NCBI RefSeq assembly: GCF_007830615.1
Contig: NZ_VLLI01000010.1
Coordinates: forward strand, 124,001-188,000
Reading direction: 5' to 3'
Length of the DNA: 64,000 nucleotides
Origin: Mucilaginibacter frigoritolerans
GTDB taxonomy: Bacteria; Bacteroidota; Bacteroidia; Sphingobacteriales; Sphingobacteriaceae
Positions 9,543 to 17,842 of this stretch are shown piece after piece. Positions within the stretch are counted from its first letter, which is position 1; each line of letters opens with the position of its first letter. Made by a program: the position numbers and the translations under genes. A model generated the notes under the pieces. It was not told where the DNA came from, did not search any database, and saw only the letters and a list, made by a program, of their open reading frames with translations.

Positions 9543-12500
9543 TTAAAGATTTGCATTAATTCCTGCGACAATAGTTCGTTGAGGCGGTAGACTGAATAAT
9601 GACAAGGATTCCGGATCACCGAGCTGATAGCCTGTAATCAAAAACAGATTCTGTCCACTCACATAAAACGAACAACTTTTGAGGGCCATCTTCTTTGCCC
9701 AGGAATCCGGAAGCCGGTAAGAAAGAGATGCAGTCTTCAGCCGGATATAAGATGCATCACTATAGGCCCCTGTAGAAGATGAGAAAGCACTGGCGGCGTT
9801 ATAAATATTAAATGCATTGCTACCATTAAAGCCGTCTGCAAATCTTTGTATGGTAGCCTGGTCGCCAGGTTGTTTCCACTCCTTGCCAAACAGAATTGCA
9901 GGTTCATTAACCAACGGTGAACCAGGGATGTCTGAAGCACCATTTGCATAAATATTGTATAGATAATTAGCGCCTTTTTGAACGCTGAAATTGAAAAACA
10001 AATAAAGGCTCCATCTTTTATAATTTAAGGTGTTTCCAAATCCGCCTTGTAATTTTGGATTGATGTCCACTAACTGCGTTTCATCTCCGCCAACGCTATT
10101 AAAACCACTATAAAGATTTGGACTACTGGTGATAGTTCCGTTTGCTGCTTTAAACTGAAAAAGACCGGTTTGCGGGTTTACCCCTTCGTAGGGAATCACC
10201 TGTATATCGCTAAGCGGCTTCCCTACAACGTATAAAGAGGCATAGGGTGTGTTCTGTATTCCCGGAAAGCTTTTCAGCACGTTGCTGTTGTGTGCCATGT
10301 TAAATGAACCTGTCCAGCTAAATGCGCCGAATTTTATATTCCCTGAACTAATTGCCAATTCCCATCCACGATTCTCTACCTGGTATGGGGCATTTTCAGT
10401 AATTCCGCTGAAGCCGGTTTGAATTGGTTCCAGGTAGGAAACTAACTGATTGGTTTCCAAATTTTGGTAAACATTGAAATTCACCAATAACTTGTTTTGA
10501 AAAAAGCCAAGGTCGATCTGTTCATTGAATTTTTTATTCAATGCCCACGCATAGACCGGGTTCAACGGCGTGATTGGGGTGTATCCAGTGAAACCCTGGT
10601 AAGGAAAACTGCCTGAAACTTGCCAGTTTGGCTGGTATTGATACGGTTGGACACCGTCAGAGCCGCTTGTTCCGTAATTGACAGCAAGCTTGGCAAAGCT
10701 TAAAAACGTCAAATTGTTCTTCACCCAGTTTTCTTCAGACAATATCCAGCCAACGCCGGCAGAACCGAAGCTACCATACCGCTTGTCCGGTCCGAAATTG
10801 CTTGATCCGTCATGGTTTCCGGTTAGATTAATGATGTATTTTCCATCCCAGTTATAATTTATCCGGGTAAAACCATCTACATACTTGTAATATGATGCGG
10901 TATTTGTAATTTGGTACGAACTTGCGCCACTGGTTGAGTTTAACAATTGGTCAGATGTATAACCAAACCCAAGTATGGTATATTGCGTACCATAATTTTT
11001 TTTATACGTGCCACCAATCAACACTGAAAGTTTTCCTTTCCCGATTTGCTTATAGTAGTTTAATTGAGGAATGATATTGATGACATCAGTATTACCGAAC
11101 GAAAATGTTGATGAACCCGTTGGACCATATTGAGGGTTTTGTGAGGCAATTGGTTGCTCGCTGGTAAAATCTTGAGTCGCTCTCCCGTAACCTGCGTTCA
11201 ATGACACACTAAGGTTTGACAGGAAATTATAACTTGCCAGGATATGTGTATTGAGATTGTACGTCCCGTTGCTTCCGGCCGTCTTTAAATAAGCGAGAGG
11301 ATTGCCCTGTAAATTATTGTATGAATAACCTTTATAACTCCAGACAGGATTTCCATTTGCGTCCAAAAGGTTGGGGAAATTGGGTGGCAAAGTAAAGCCG
11401 GCAAGGGCCGCAGGTTCTCCTGAATTGTCATTTGAATCATAAGAATAGTCAGTTCCGAAATCCAGCTTAAATTTTTTATTTTCAGAGGTATGCGTGAATG
11501 AGCTATGAAATGTATAACGGTTGTCAGACATGTCACCAGGAAAGTCATATGTGCTCCTGGTATAACCGCCGCTTATTAAATAATTGTTGTACTCGTTACC
11601 TCCCGACTGACTAAGATGTAAATCCGTATATTTTGCCGTTCCCCCAAAGAAGTCCTTAACCCAATTGGTGTTTTTATTTTGGTCAAATAATAAGAGGTCC
11701 GGGTCAAGGGACGTACTTGGTGTCAACTGATCATTGGTTAGCGCTTCATTACGCATTTGGAGGTACTGCTGAATATTCATCATCGGAGTTGTCCTGGTCG
11801 CCTCTGTGATACCTTGATTATAAGCAACTGACAAAGCATCCGCGCCTGCCTTTGCCCTTTTAGTAGTAATAATCACTACACCGTTGCTTCCCTGCGATCC
11901 GTAAATAGATGTCGCATCAGCGTCTTTAAGAACGGAGATGCTTTCGATATCATGCGGATTAATGCCATTTAATGAACTCAGACCGACCTGTTGTGCTAAA
12001 GGGCCAGTAAATTGGGCATTGGCAAAACTGCCGCCGATCAGCGCCTGATTTTGTAGCGGCATGGGCACCCCGTCTACTATGAACAATGGTTGATCATAAG
12101 TACTTAACACGGTTTGTGGGTCCGTAGCGCTAGCAAGACTATTTTGTCCTCTGATTTGTACAAGCGTTCGGGACCCCGGTGCACCACCTGTAGGCGTGAT
12201 ATTGAGGCCAGGCACCTGACCTTCCAAGGCATCTACGACGTTGATAACGGGTTGTTTTTCAATTTGGGCGGCCGTCACCGTAGAAATTGATCCTATATTA
12301 TCTCTGCGTGTGGTTGTGCCATAGGCTTGCACTACTACAGCGTCGAGCACGCTATGACTGTGATGAAGGGTAATCGTAACACTGGGAGCGCCCGCATAAA
12401 TCAGCAACTCCTTACGATAGCCAACGTAGCTTACGATAATCGAATCGCCCTTAGTGAGATCCGGAAATTCAAAATCACCTTTAGCGTTCGTGGTCGTGTG

Positions 12501-12980
12501 GTAGGTCACTGAACCTAAAGCTTCCACATTTGCACCTTGTATTGGCGCGCCGGTCGTATCGTAGACCCTGCCCGTTACATGATCACGCTGCCTGTTTACA
12601 GGGTATTTTTGGTTGTCCGTTGCTGATTTCAGTTTAAGGACTATAGTTTTGTTGACGATTGCATAACTGAAAGGTTCGTTTTCGAAGCAAGCTCGAAGCA
12701 CATCGTCCAACAGCATATCTTTCGCATTCAGCGTTACAGGCCGCGCTTGCTTCAGCCAGTCGTGGTTATAAAAAAAAGAATAACCGGTTTGGGATTTAAC
12801 GAGGCTGACAAATTTATCAAATGGCATATTGTGCGCTGATATGTTGACTTTTTGAGCGAATGCTGTAAAGCCAACCTGAAGGAAGAACAGCAGCACTATC
12901 CATTTTTTTAAGCCTTTTTTCAGGCCTCTACAGTCGCTGTCTGTCTTTTTACTTTCTTTGGGTAAATCATTTAAATACAT
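9543..12980 (-). CDS. SusC/RagA family TonB-linked outer-membrane transporter with STN domain
   Basis: The product has 1145 residues. A short cytoplasmic extension precedes a signal sequence (about 27-43). Residues 48-118 form an STN (secretin/TonB short N-terminal) signalling domain, followed by a carboxypeptidase-regulatory-like domain (about 135-210), a plug domain with the DADATSIYGSQGSNGVVIIT-type box (about 350-375), and a long beta-barrel. The STN domain is the established contact to FecR-type anti-sigma factors, which fits the FecR and sigma genes directly upstream. The protein is full length for the family. It imports its ligand across the outer membrane using TonB energy. Confidence 0.96.
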   Translation of the reverse strand: MYLNDLPKESKKTDSDCRGLKKGLKKWIVLLFFLQVGFTAFAQKVNISAHNMPFDKFVSLVKSQTGYSFFYNHDWLKQARPVTLNAKDMLLDDVLRACFENEPFSYAIVNKTIVLKLKSATDNQKYPVNRQRDHVTGRVYDTTGAPIQGANVEALGSVTYHTTTNAKGDFEFPDLTKGDSIIVSYVGYRKELLIYAGAPSVTITLHHSHSVLDAVVVQAYGTTTRRDNIGSISTVTAAQIEKQPVINVVDALEGQVPGLNITPTGGAPGSRTLVQIRGQNSLASATDPQTVLSTYDQPLFIVDGVPMPLQNQALIGGSFANAQFTGPLAQQVGLSSLNGINPHDIESISVLKDADATSIYGSQGSNGVVIITTKRAKAGADALSVAYNQGITEATRTTPMMNIQQYLQMRNEALTNDQLTPSTSLDPDLLLFDQNKNTNWVKDFFGGTAKYTDLHLSQSGGNEYNNYLISGGYTRSTYDFPGDMSDNRYTFHSSFTHTSENKKFKLDFGTDYSYDSNDNSGEPAALAGFTLPPNFPNLLDANGNPVWSYKGYSYNNLQGNPLAYLKTAGSNGTYNLNTHILASYNFLSNLSVSLNAGYGRATQDFTSEQPIASQNPQYGPTGSSTFSFGNTDVINIIPQLNYYKQIGKGKLSVLIGGTYKKNYGTQYTILGFGYTSDQLLNSTSGASSYQITNTASYYKYVDGFTRINYNWDGKYIINLTGNHDGSSNFGPDKRYGSFGSAGVGWILSEENWVKNNLTFLSFAKLAVNYGTSGSDGVQPYQYQPNWQVSGSFPYQGFTGYTPITPLNPVYAWALNKKFNEQIDLGFFQNKLLVNFNVYQNLETNQLVSYLEPIQTGFSGITENAPYQVENRGWELAISSGNIKFGAFSWTGSFNMAHNSNVLKSFPGIQNTPYASLYVVGKPLSDIQVIPYEGVNPQTGLFQFKAANGTITSSPNLYSGFNSVGGDETQLVDINPKLQGGFGNTLNYKRWSLYLFFNFSVQKGANYLYNIYANGASDIPGSPLVNEPAILFGKEWKQPGDQATIQRFADGFNGSNAFNIYNAASAFSSSTGAYSDASYIRLKTASLSYRLPDSWAKKMALKSCSFYVSGQNLFLITGYQLGDPESLSLFSLPPQRTIVAGINANL

Positions 12981-13139
12981 ACTTTTGTTACGATTTGGTT
13001 TGAAACAAATGAGAAATTGGATTTAGCCTAATCATTGCTCCGGTTCCGATTGCACTCGGTTCCGGATTTTTTATTTAATTAGGGATTAGTTTAGTTAATT
13101 GGGGGCGTTCTTGGTATTTATTTAATCATAAGCATTGAT

Positions 13140-14273
13140 TTATTGGTAAACAATTATTTTCTTGCCGTCAACGGAGAACTTCACACCGCTGTAAGTAAGG
13201 ATTTTTAAAACATCTGATAATTTCGAATATCTCGGCATATCGCCACCCAGCTCATAAGTTTTGCCGGTGTTTACGTAAACGACATCCATATCATACCATC
13301 GACTGATCTGATCCATCACCGTCTTGAGTGAAGTCTCACTATTGAACACGAACATGTCATTTTTCCACGCAAGAACTTCCTGCATATCTGCATGGTTAAG
13401 TATCTTAATGACACCGTTATCCTGTTCAAATGATTGCTGGCCAGGCGTAAGGACAAAATCATTGACCTTGATGCTGCCTTCAATCAGCGTGGTTCGTGGG
13501 TGGAGATCAAAGGCGCTTATATTAAAGCGGGTGCCAATATCTTCAATTGTTTCATTTCCTACCCTAACAGAAAATGGCTGATGCGCGTTGTGTGTAACTT
13601 CAAAATAAACCTGGCCTGTAATAAATACCTGGCGCTTAGACGAGGTAAAATTAACCGGAAAGCGAATCGAGGATTCAGCATCCAGGATTGCAAGTGTACC
13701 GTCCGAAAGTGTAAGCTCATGCTTACCCCCGCCTCTTGGCACGGTAAGCGTATTATAAACGATCTCAGAATTACTGGCCGCATTATCTTTTAAATAAATT
13801 AAATCACCCACTTTGGATTTACGCACATTCTTTCCTGCGACTTTAGCAATATTTCCTGGGTTCAGGGCTGTCAAGGTTACTTTTTTACCGTTCCCAAGTG
13901 TAAGAACCGCCATATTACCCGCAACGGCGTCGTTTTTAAATATTCCGGGTTTGATTGCACTAATTTGATTTTTACCTGGTTTGTGCAAGAGAAAATACCC
14001 CCCAATAGAAAGAAATAATAGGATTGAAGCTGCGGCGGCTATCCGGGGCCAAAGCCTTATTATAGGTTTTTGGGTTTGACAGGGAAATCCTGTGTTTTTT
14101 GCAATCGAAGCAGCAATCCGCTCATGTGCCTGTAATAAGGTATTTTGGGTTATATCTTCTCCAGGTAGCTTCGATTCAGACAAATACCAACTTTCCAAAA
14201 GAACTATTTCCTCTTTTGAGCAAGTACCTAATCTGTATTTTTCTAATAATGTCTTTAATATTAATTCATCCAT
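13140..14273 (-). CDS. FecR family anti-sigma factor
   Basis: The product has 377 residues. The N-terminal cytoplasmic segment (about 1-75) should bind the sigma factor. One membrane span lies near 80-98. A FecR domain in the periplasm covers about 170-270, and a C-terminal DUF4974/STN-like domain covers about 295-377. I place the start at the ATG at 14273; a TTG two codons earlier is also open. It receives the signal from the STN domain of SusC and controls the ECF sigma factor encoded further upstream. Normally the two genes are adjacent; here 1.45 kb of rearranged DNA separates them. A copy of its first codons persists near 15600. Confidence 0.94.
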   Translation of the reverse strand: MDELILKTLLEKYRLGTCSKEEIVLLESWYLSESKLPGEDITQNTLLQAHERIAASIAKNTGFPCQTQKPIIRLWPRIAAAASILLFLSIGGYFLLHKPGKNQISAIKPGIFKNDAVAGNMAVLTLGNGKKVTLTALNPGNIAKVAGKNVRKSKVGDLIYLKDNAASNSEIVYNTLTVPRGGGKHELTLSDGTLAILDAESSIRFPVNFTSSKRQVFITGQVYFEVTHNAHQPFSVRVGNETIEDIGTRFNISAFDLHPRTTLIEGSIKVNDFVLTPGQQSFEQDNGVIKILNHADMQEVLAWKNDMFVFNSETSLKTVMDQISRWYDMDVVYVNTGKTYELGGDMPRYSKLSDVLKILTYSGVKFSVDGKKIIVYQ

Positions 14274-14362
14274 AGCCAAAGCTGTTTTCTGTCATTTTAT
14301 TGTAATGACAGTTTACTCAAGCCTAAGTATGAGATGAAATGAAAATAAATTTTAAAGAGTGT
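14252..14362. repeat. Direct repeat copy A of the sigma/FecR junction
   Basis: About 111 bp here match 15594-15702 with only a handful of differences. The repeat spans the first codons of fecR and the spacer toward the sigma gene. Copy A is followed by an inserted inverted-repeat element, then by a degenerate copy of the sigma factor 3-prime end at about 14688. Copy B runs uninterrupted into the intact sigma gene. This shows that the sigma/FecR junction was duplicated around the GNAT gene. Confidence 0.9.
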
Positions 14363-14687
14363 GTAAATAACATCTTTCGAAGTCGCTTTTTTACATTGTT
14401 TAATGTCGCCCTAATGCTGGTTATATAGATTATCATTAATTTCGTACGGTTAATTACAAAGTATGTCCAATCATAAATTTTCTGAAGAACAATTAGCGGC
14501 TATAAATCAGTTATCAGAAGCATTACAGAAATGCCAGGAATTAGATATTCATATTTCGGGTATTGCAGAATTTGATGTTAAAACATTTGAAGATGCTGAC
14601 GGAAATGATTATGCAGCCATTTCTTAATAAGTATAAAACGACATCATAAGTTATAATTAAGCGACAGCTAAAGATGTTATTTACAAC
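14362..14687. mobile_element. 326-bp MITE-like element with terminal inverted repeats and GTG target duplication
   Basis: The left end (14362-14386) and right end (14661-14685) are inverted repeats of 25 bp with 22 matches; the outer 16 bp (TGTAAATAACATCTTT) match perfectly. The element is flanked by GTG on both sides (14359-14361 and 14688-14690). The paralogous junction at about 15699-15702 has the uninterrupted sequence with a single GTG, that is, an empty site inside the same window. No transposase is encoded; the only ORF is the 54-aa one at 14463. A non-autonomous element moved in trans is the simplest reading. Confidence 0.72.
14463..14627 (+). CDS. Small hypothetical protein (54 aa) inside the inverted-repeat element
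   Basis: An ATG at 14463 opens 54 codons ending with two consecutive stops (TAATAA). The product is acidic and hydrophilic, with a helical N-terminal half and no signal peptide or membrane segment. I do not recognise a family. It is the only plus-strand ORF between the minus-strand fecR and GNAT genes, and it lies wholly within the 326-bp element. It could be a cargo peptide, a relic, or chance. Bacteroidota genomes have many small acidic ORFs of this style, some of them RiPP precursors, but no leader motif is visible. Confidence 0.4.
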   Translation: MSNHKFSEEQLAAINQLSEALQKCQELDIHISGIAEFDVKTFEDADGNDYAAIS

Positions 14688-14688
14688 G

Positions 14689-14760
14689 TGGGTTATTAAT
14701 AGAGCGAACCTATAAATGGTGAAGCAAAACACCTGTAGAAACGCCGAGTTTTAGTTTTGC
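14689..14760 (-). pseudogene. Relic of the 3-prime end of the ECF sigma gene
   Basis: On the minus strand, 14760 to 14710 reads KLKLGVSTGV then LLHHL and a stop. The intact sigma factor ends KLKLGVSAGAILFLLHHL. The relic differs by a few substitutions and a 9-nt in-frame deletion. The non-coding sequence after the stop also matches. It follows the target duplication of the inverted-repeat element and proves that the second junction copy once continued into a sigma gene. Confidence 0.85.
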
Positions 14761-14811
14761 AAAGGAACAGGGCAACCCGGTCAATAATATTTATTAAATG
14801 CTAATATTTAT

Positions 14812-14843
14812 AACGCCTTTCGGGAAACCGGGAGGCGTTTTTT
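14812..14843 (+). terminator. Putative intrinsic terminator
   Basis: A hairpin with arms AACGCC and GGCGTT (plus an inner CGG/CCG pairing) is followed by a run of six T on the plus strand. It would end transcription coming from the 54-aa ORF and sits just beyond the GNAT stop on the other strand. Confidence 0.55.
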
Positions 14844-14844
14844 G

Positions 14845-15468
14845 CTATAGCCGGTTATTCCCTGTTATATTAATAATGGGCTCCCTCACAAGTACCCAGT
14901 AAGTTGCCCCGGTAACCGGCTCTGCTACCCCAAGCGCTATTTCGTAGCCCAATCGCTTATAAAAACTAATATTTTTCGGGTTAAAGGTTTCGAGATAGGT
15001 AGCAACCGCCAGTCCGTCGGTTTCCTTTAAAACCGGAGTGATAAGTCCTGCGCCTAAGCCTTGCCCCTGTAATGCGGGATTCACGCCGACAAGCGATAAA
15101 TACCAGGTATCGTCTGTAATAACGCCATGAAGCTGGTTATGCATAAAGTTGGTTATAGTCAACCATACGGCTAATGCATCGGGGCCTAAATAATACTTTA
15201 TAAATGCCTGTTTCCCTGTACTCTTTTCTGATTCAAGAAGAGTGCCGGGCGGTTTGGCCCAAATGGATGCCCCATATCGCTCGTCGGGTATAAACAACCG
15301 GCCATAGGTTTCGGCCTCAGTCATTGAATAATCCATATAGCTCGTTAATGCCAGCTGTTTGTCTGCCGCACTGCCGGGGACTTGCTGCGTTATGGTGATG
15401 ATAAACGGATCGAAAATTAAGGCATCGTGTAATGCTTCGGCGACTTCTTTATACTTAAAGGTGTACAT
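14845..15468 (-). CDS. GNAT family N-acetyltransferase
   Basis: The product has 207 residues. The acetyl-CoA binding loop QGQGLGAGLI (about 136-145) is motif A of GNAT enzymes, preceded by the LSLVGVNPALQ strand, and YLETFNPKNISFYKRLGYE (about 156-174) is the usual C-terminal motif. It transfers an acetyl group from acetyl-CoA to an amine; the substrate is unknown. It sits between the two copies of the duplicated sigma/FecR junction, so it was probably brought in by, or trapped in, that rearrangement rather than belonging to the SusCD regulon. Confidence 0.88.
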   Translation of the reverse strand: MYTFKYKEVAEALHDALIFDPFIITITQQVPGSAADKQLALTSYMDYSMTEAETYGRLFIPDERYGASIWAKPPGTLLESEKSTGKQAFIKYYLGPDALAVWLTITNFMHNQLHGVITDDTWYLSLVGVNPALQGQGLGAGLITPVLKETDGLAVATYLETFNPKNISFYKRLGYEIALGVAEPVTGATYWVLVREPIINITGNNRL

Positions 15469-15593
15469 CAGTATGTTTTGGGTTATTAACTATTATTAAT
15501 GATAATAAATGGTTGTTTGATATTAGAGTCAGCGTAGAAATGTCGCTAAGGCCTAAAAACAAATAAGTTTTTCGTATCGTGATTTATGATTTT

Positions 15594-15702
15594 TCTTTAA
15601 TACTAATTCATCCATAGCCAAGCTGATTTCTGTCATTTTATTAAAATGACAGTTTACTCAAGCCTAAGTATGAGATGAATTGAAAATAAATTTTAAAGAG
15701 TG
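15594..15702. repeat. Direct repeat copy B of the sigma/FecR junction, with FecR 5-prime relic
   Basis: About 109 bp match 14252-14362. On the minus strand, an ATG at 15615 begins MDELVLKK, the same start as FecR (MDELILK), but the frame diverges at once and ends within about 20 codons. The copy continues directly into the 3-prime end of the intact sigma gene. It also serves as the unoccupied reference for the element inserted in copy A. Confidence 0.88.
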
Positions 15703-15721
15703 GGTTATTAAAAGAGAGAGC

Positions 15722-16306
15722 CTACAAATGATGAAGCAAAAATAGAATAGCACCTGCCGAAACGCCAAGTTTCAGTTTTAAAATTCTTAATGCATTACTT
15801 ACCTGGCTCTTTACTGTATGCTCAGATATTTCTAATTCTTCAGCAATTTCCTTATAGGATAAATATTGTTTCCGGCTAAGTTCAAATATTTGCCTCATTT
15901 TAGAAGGCAATGCCTGAATTTCCTTTTCAATCAGTTCAGCCAATTCCTTTTCCCTGTAAAGTTCCTCGGTAACAAATTCCCCTTCCTTAATGAATTGTTG
16001 TAATGACTTCAGATAATCGGAAATTACCTTTTTATGTTCAATTTGATTAAATATCCGATAGCGTATCGCACTGTATAGATAAGAGGAAAGCGACGATTTT
16101 AAAACTATATCTTCTTTCTTTAGCCATAACGATGAAAATATTTCCTGAACGACATCTTCTGCCTCCGCTTCATTTCTTAGTATTTTCCGTGCATGAAGGT
16201 AAAGTACCGTCCAATAACGTTCATAAATTTCAATGAACGCGGCATGCTCCCCGGACTTTAACAAGTCGATCAATTCATGATCAGGAAGGGTTCTGAGCGT
16301 TCCCAC
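15722..16306 (-). CDS. RNA polymerase ECF sigma factor (Bacteroidetes FecI-like)
   Basis: The product has 194 residues from a GTG at 16306. A TTG at 16354 would add 16 residues; I prefer the GTG because family proteins start close to the DHELIDLLKSGEHAAF segment and an A-rich stretch precedes it. Region 2 (about 10-80) contains EDVVQEIFSSLW. Region 4 (about 115-180) has the helix-turn-helix YLSYKEIAEELEISEHTVKS. A hydrophobic tail (LGVSAGAILFLL) is typical of this Bacteroidota group. It should drive the SusCD genes and be held by FecR. The junction with fecR is disrupted by the GNAT insertion, which may uncouple their expression. Confidence 0.94.
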   Translation of the reverse strand: MGTLRTLPDHELIDLLKSGEHAAFIEIYERYWTVLYLHARKILRNEAEAEDVVQEIFSSLWLKKEDIVLKSSLSSYLYSAIRYRIFNQIEHKKVISDYLKSLQQFIKEGEFVTEELYREKELAELIEKEIQALPSKMRQIFELSRKQYLSYKEIAEELEISEHTVKSQVSNALRILKLKLGVSAGAILFLLHHL

Positions 16307-16536
16307 TTTTTTTTTAAGCAACGAATTTACAATAAAATAACGAAAAAATAACAAAAATCAGCTAATCAAGTATTTAACGAGTATAATGGAATATGTCCAT
16401 ATATGAACGTTTTAGAGTTGCTCACTCGTATAATTTAGCTAAAAATAGCTGAAAACTTTATCAAGTTCTGACTCGTCACAATAAGAACTATTTTATATTA
16501 CAAGTAGTTATATACACAGAATCCGCGCCGGCTTTG

Positions 16537-16905
16537 TTAAACGGCGCGGCTTTCGCTCCTTGATTTGATCATAGTTTCCAGGGGGATGCGGTTATGTTCC
16601 CCCCATTGGTTCATCATTTTGATGATAGGTAACACGGTTTCCCCAAGTTCGGTGAGGGTGTACTCTACTTTCGGAGGAAGCTGGTGGTATATCTTTTTGT
16701 TCAGGATATGGAACTCTTCCAGTTCTTTAAGCTGTTGACTTAAAACCCGTTTAGTAGAGCCAGGTATAGCGCGCTGTAAATCGCTGGGCCGCAGGATACC
16801 TTCCGAAATGGCATATATCAGGCTTGTCTTCCATTTGCCGCCCAGCACTTCTTTGGTCATGGTGAGACCGCATTCAAGCAGCAGGGGGATTTTTTTTTCG
16901 TACAT
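16537..16905 (-). CDS. HxlR family winged-helix transcriptional regulator
   Basis: The product has 122 residues from the ATG at 16905; a TTG at 16926 is in frame but less likely. The HxlR core is clear: GGKWKTSLIYAISEGILRPS near the start, the recognition helix with RVLSQQLKELEEF, and YTLTELGETVLPI near the end. An N-terminal cysteine (LLLECGLT) is the usual redox or electrophile sensor position of this family. It is divergent from the SnoaL-like gene, and two palindromes lie in the shared intergenic region, so autoregulation and control of that gene are likely. Confidence 0.92.
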   Translation of the reverse strand: MYEKKIPLLLECGLTMTKEVLGGKWKTSLIYAISEGILRPSDLQRAIPGSTKRVLSQQLKELEEFHILNKKIYHQLPPKVEYTLTELGETVLPIIKMMNQWGEHNRIPLETMIKSRSESRAV

Positions 16906-16937
16906 CTTCAAATTGCTTTTATGCAAAGATAGTTATA

Positions 16938-16972
16938 GGTACAAAAATGTACCATAGGGGATAAAATTATCC
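16938..16972. promoter_or_regulatory. Two palindromes, probable HxlR operator region
   Basis: GGTACA-AAAA-TGTACC (16938-16953) and GGATAA-AA-TTATCC (16959-16972) lie between the divergent HxlR and SnoaL-like genes. HxlR-type regulators bind dyad sites of this spacing near their own promoters. Assignment is by position and symmetry only. Confidence 0.5.
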
Positions 16973-17059
16973 ATAGGTGAATCTTTTGACCCTTATTGCG
17001 TGCCGGAAAAGATGTACTGAAATTTGCAATAGATCTTAAAAAATCAATTTTTTAAAACC

Positions 17060-17578
17060 ATGGAACAGAATTCAGCGAATAAAGTGCAAAGTAAAGCAAG
17101 TGAGGAACGCCAGGTACAACATGTACTGGCCAGATATGTCAGGGCAGCAGACCAACTAAATGGCAAGGCAGTGAGTGACTTGTTTGTGCCGGATGGTAAG
17201 GTGGAAGTGTACTATGTTAATAGAGGAAACCGCGAGTTACTTTTTGTATTGTCAGGACAGGCGGAAATAGAAAATGCCATGTCCAACCTCATGAAACCGC
17301 ATCCTGACAGAGGATGGAGTCATCACACAACGCATGATCATATTATTGAAGTAAATGGAGATCATGCTACAATAGATGCACAATTTATCAGGTTTGATGC
17401 TGTAGGTGAAATCCGCCCGGACAATGGATGGCCTGAAGGAACATTAGGAATAATGGGCAAGGTAACACCTACAGAATCGGGTTACTATCAGCCTACCTTG
17501 CAAAAGATAAGCGGGGAATGGAAAATAGTTACTCACGTTATTCTTCACGATCTGCCTTTTGCAATTCCGGGAAGGTAA
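17060..17578 (+). CDS. SnoaL-like/NTF2-fold protein
   Basis: The product has 172 residues. It has the NTF2-like cone-fold pattern: an N-terminal helix with VQHVLARYVRAADQLNGKAV, then VPDGKVEVYY, and later HHTTHDHIIEVNGDHATIDA. The family includes polyketide cyclases, dehydratases and many unassigned enzymes. It is divergently transcribed from an HxlR regulator and followed by a strong terminator, so it is a single-gene unit probably induced by a small molecule sensed by HxlR. The substrate is unknown. Confidence 0.82.
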   Translation: MEQNSANKVQSKASEERQVQHVLARYVRAADQLNGKAVSDLFVPDGKVEVYYVNRGNRELLFVLSGQAEIENAMSNLMKPHPDRGWSHHTTHDHIIEVNGDHATIDAQFIRFDAVGEIRPDNGWPEGTLGIMGKVTPTESGYYQPTLQKISGEWKIVTHVILHDLPFAIPGR

Positions 17579-17585
17579 GATTCCG

Positions 17586-17629
17586 GATAAAAAGGACGCC
17601 CTGGAAAGTTCCCGGGCGTCCTTTTTATC
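17586..17629 (+). terminator. Strong intrinsic terminator
   Basis: A perfect 16-bp stem (17586-17601 with 17614-17629) encloses a 12-nt loop. Its descending arm carries TTTTT. It closes the SnoaL-like gene that stops at 17578. Confidence 0.85.
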
Positions 17630-17842
17630 AAAATAAGGCAGCCCGGCGAAAGCGGCTGCCTGACTTACGGTAAACAAATTTCTCGCGAAATCCGTTTACC
17701 GCAATACATGCGGGTTGATACACCTGAGTGGGAAAGGTATCGCCTGGCCATGAAATCCGTATATACGTTTAATAAAAATATTACCACCCGCAACGGGCAT
17801 TTGCAGTGTCGAAAGGCTGGTCACGTACCCAATTTATAATTG

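Noticed and set aside
13021..13076. Hairpin TCCGG...CCGGA followed by TTTTTT in the fecR-susC gap
   Set aside because: The T-run is on the plus strand while both flanking genes are on the minus strand; it has internal mismatches, so I do not call it a terminator.
14541..14732. 63-codon minus-strand frame inside the inverted-repeat element
   Set aside because: It is antisense to the 54-aa ORF, crosses the element boundary and the sigma relic, and shows no family features.
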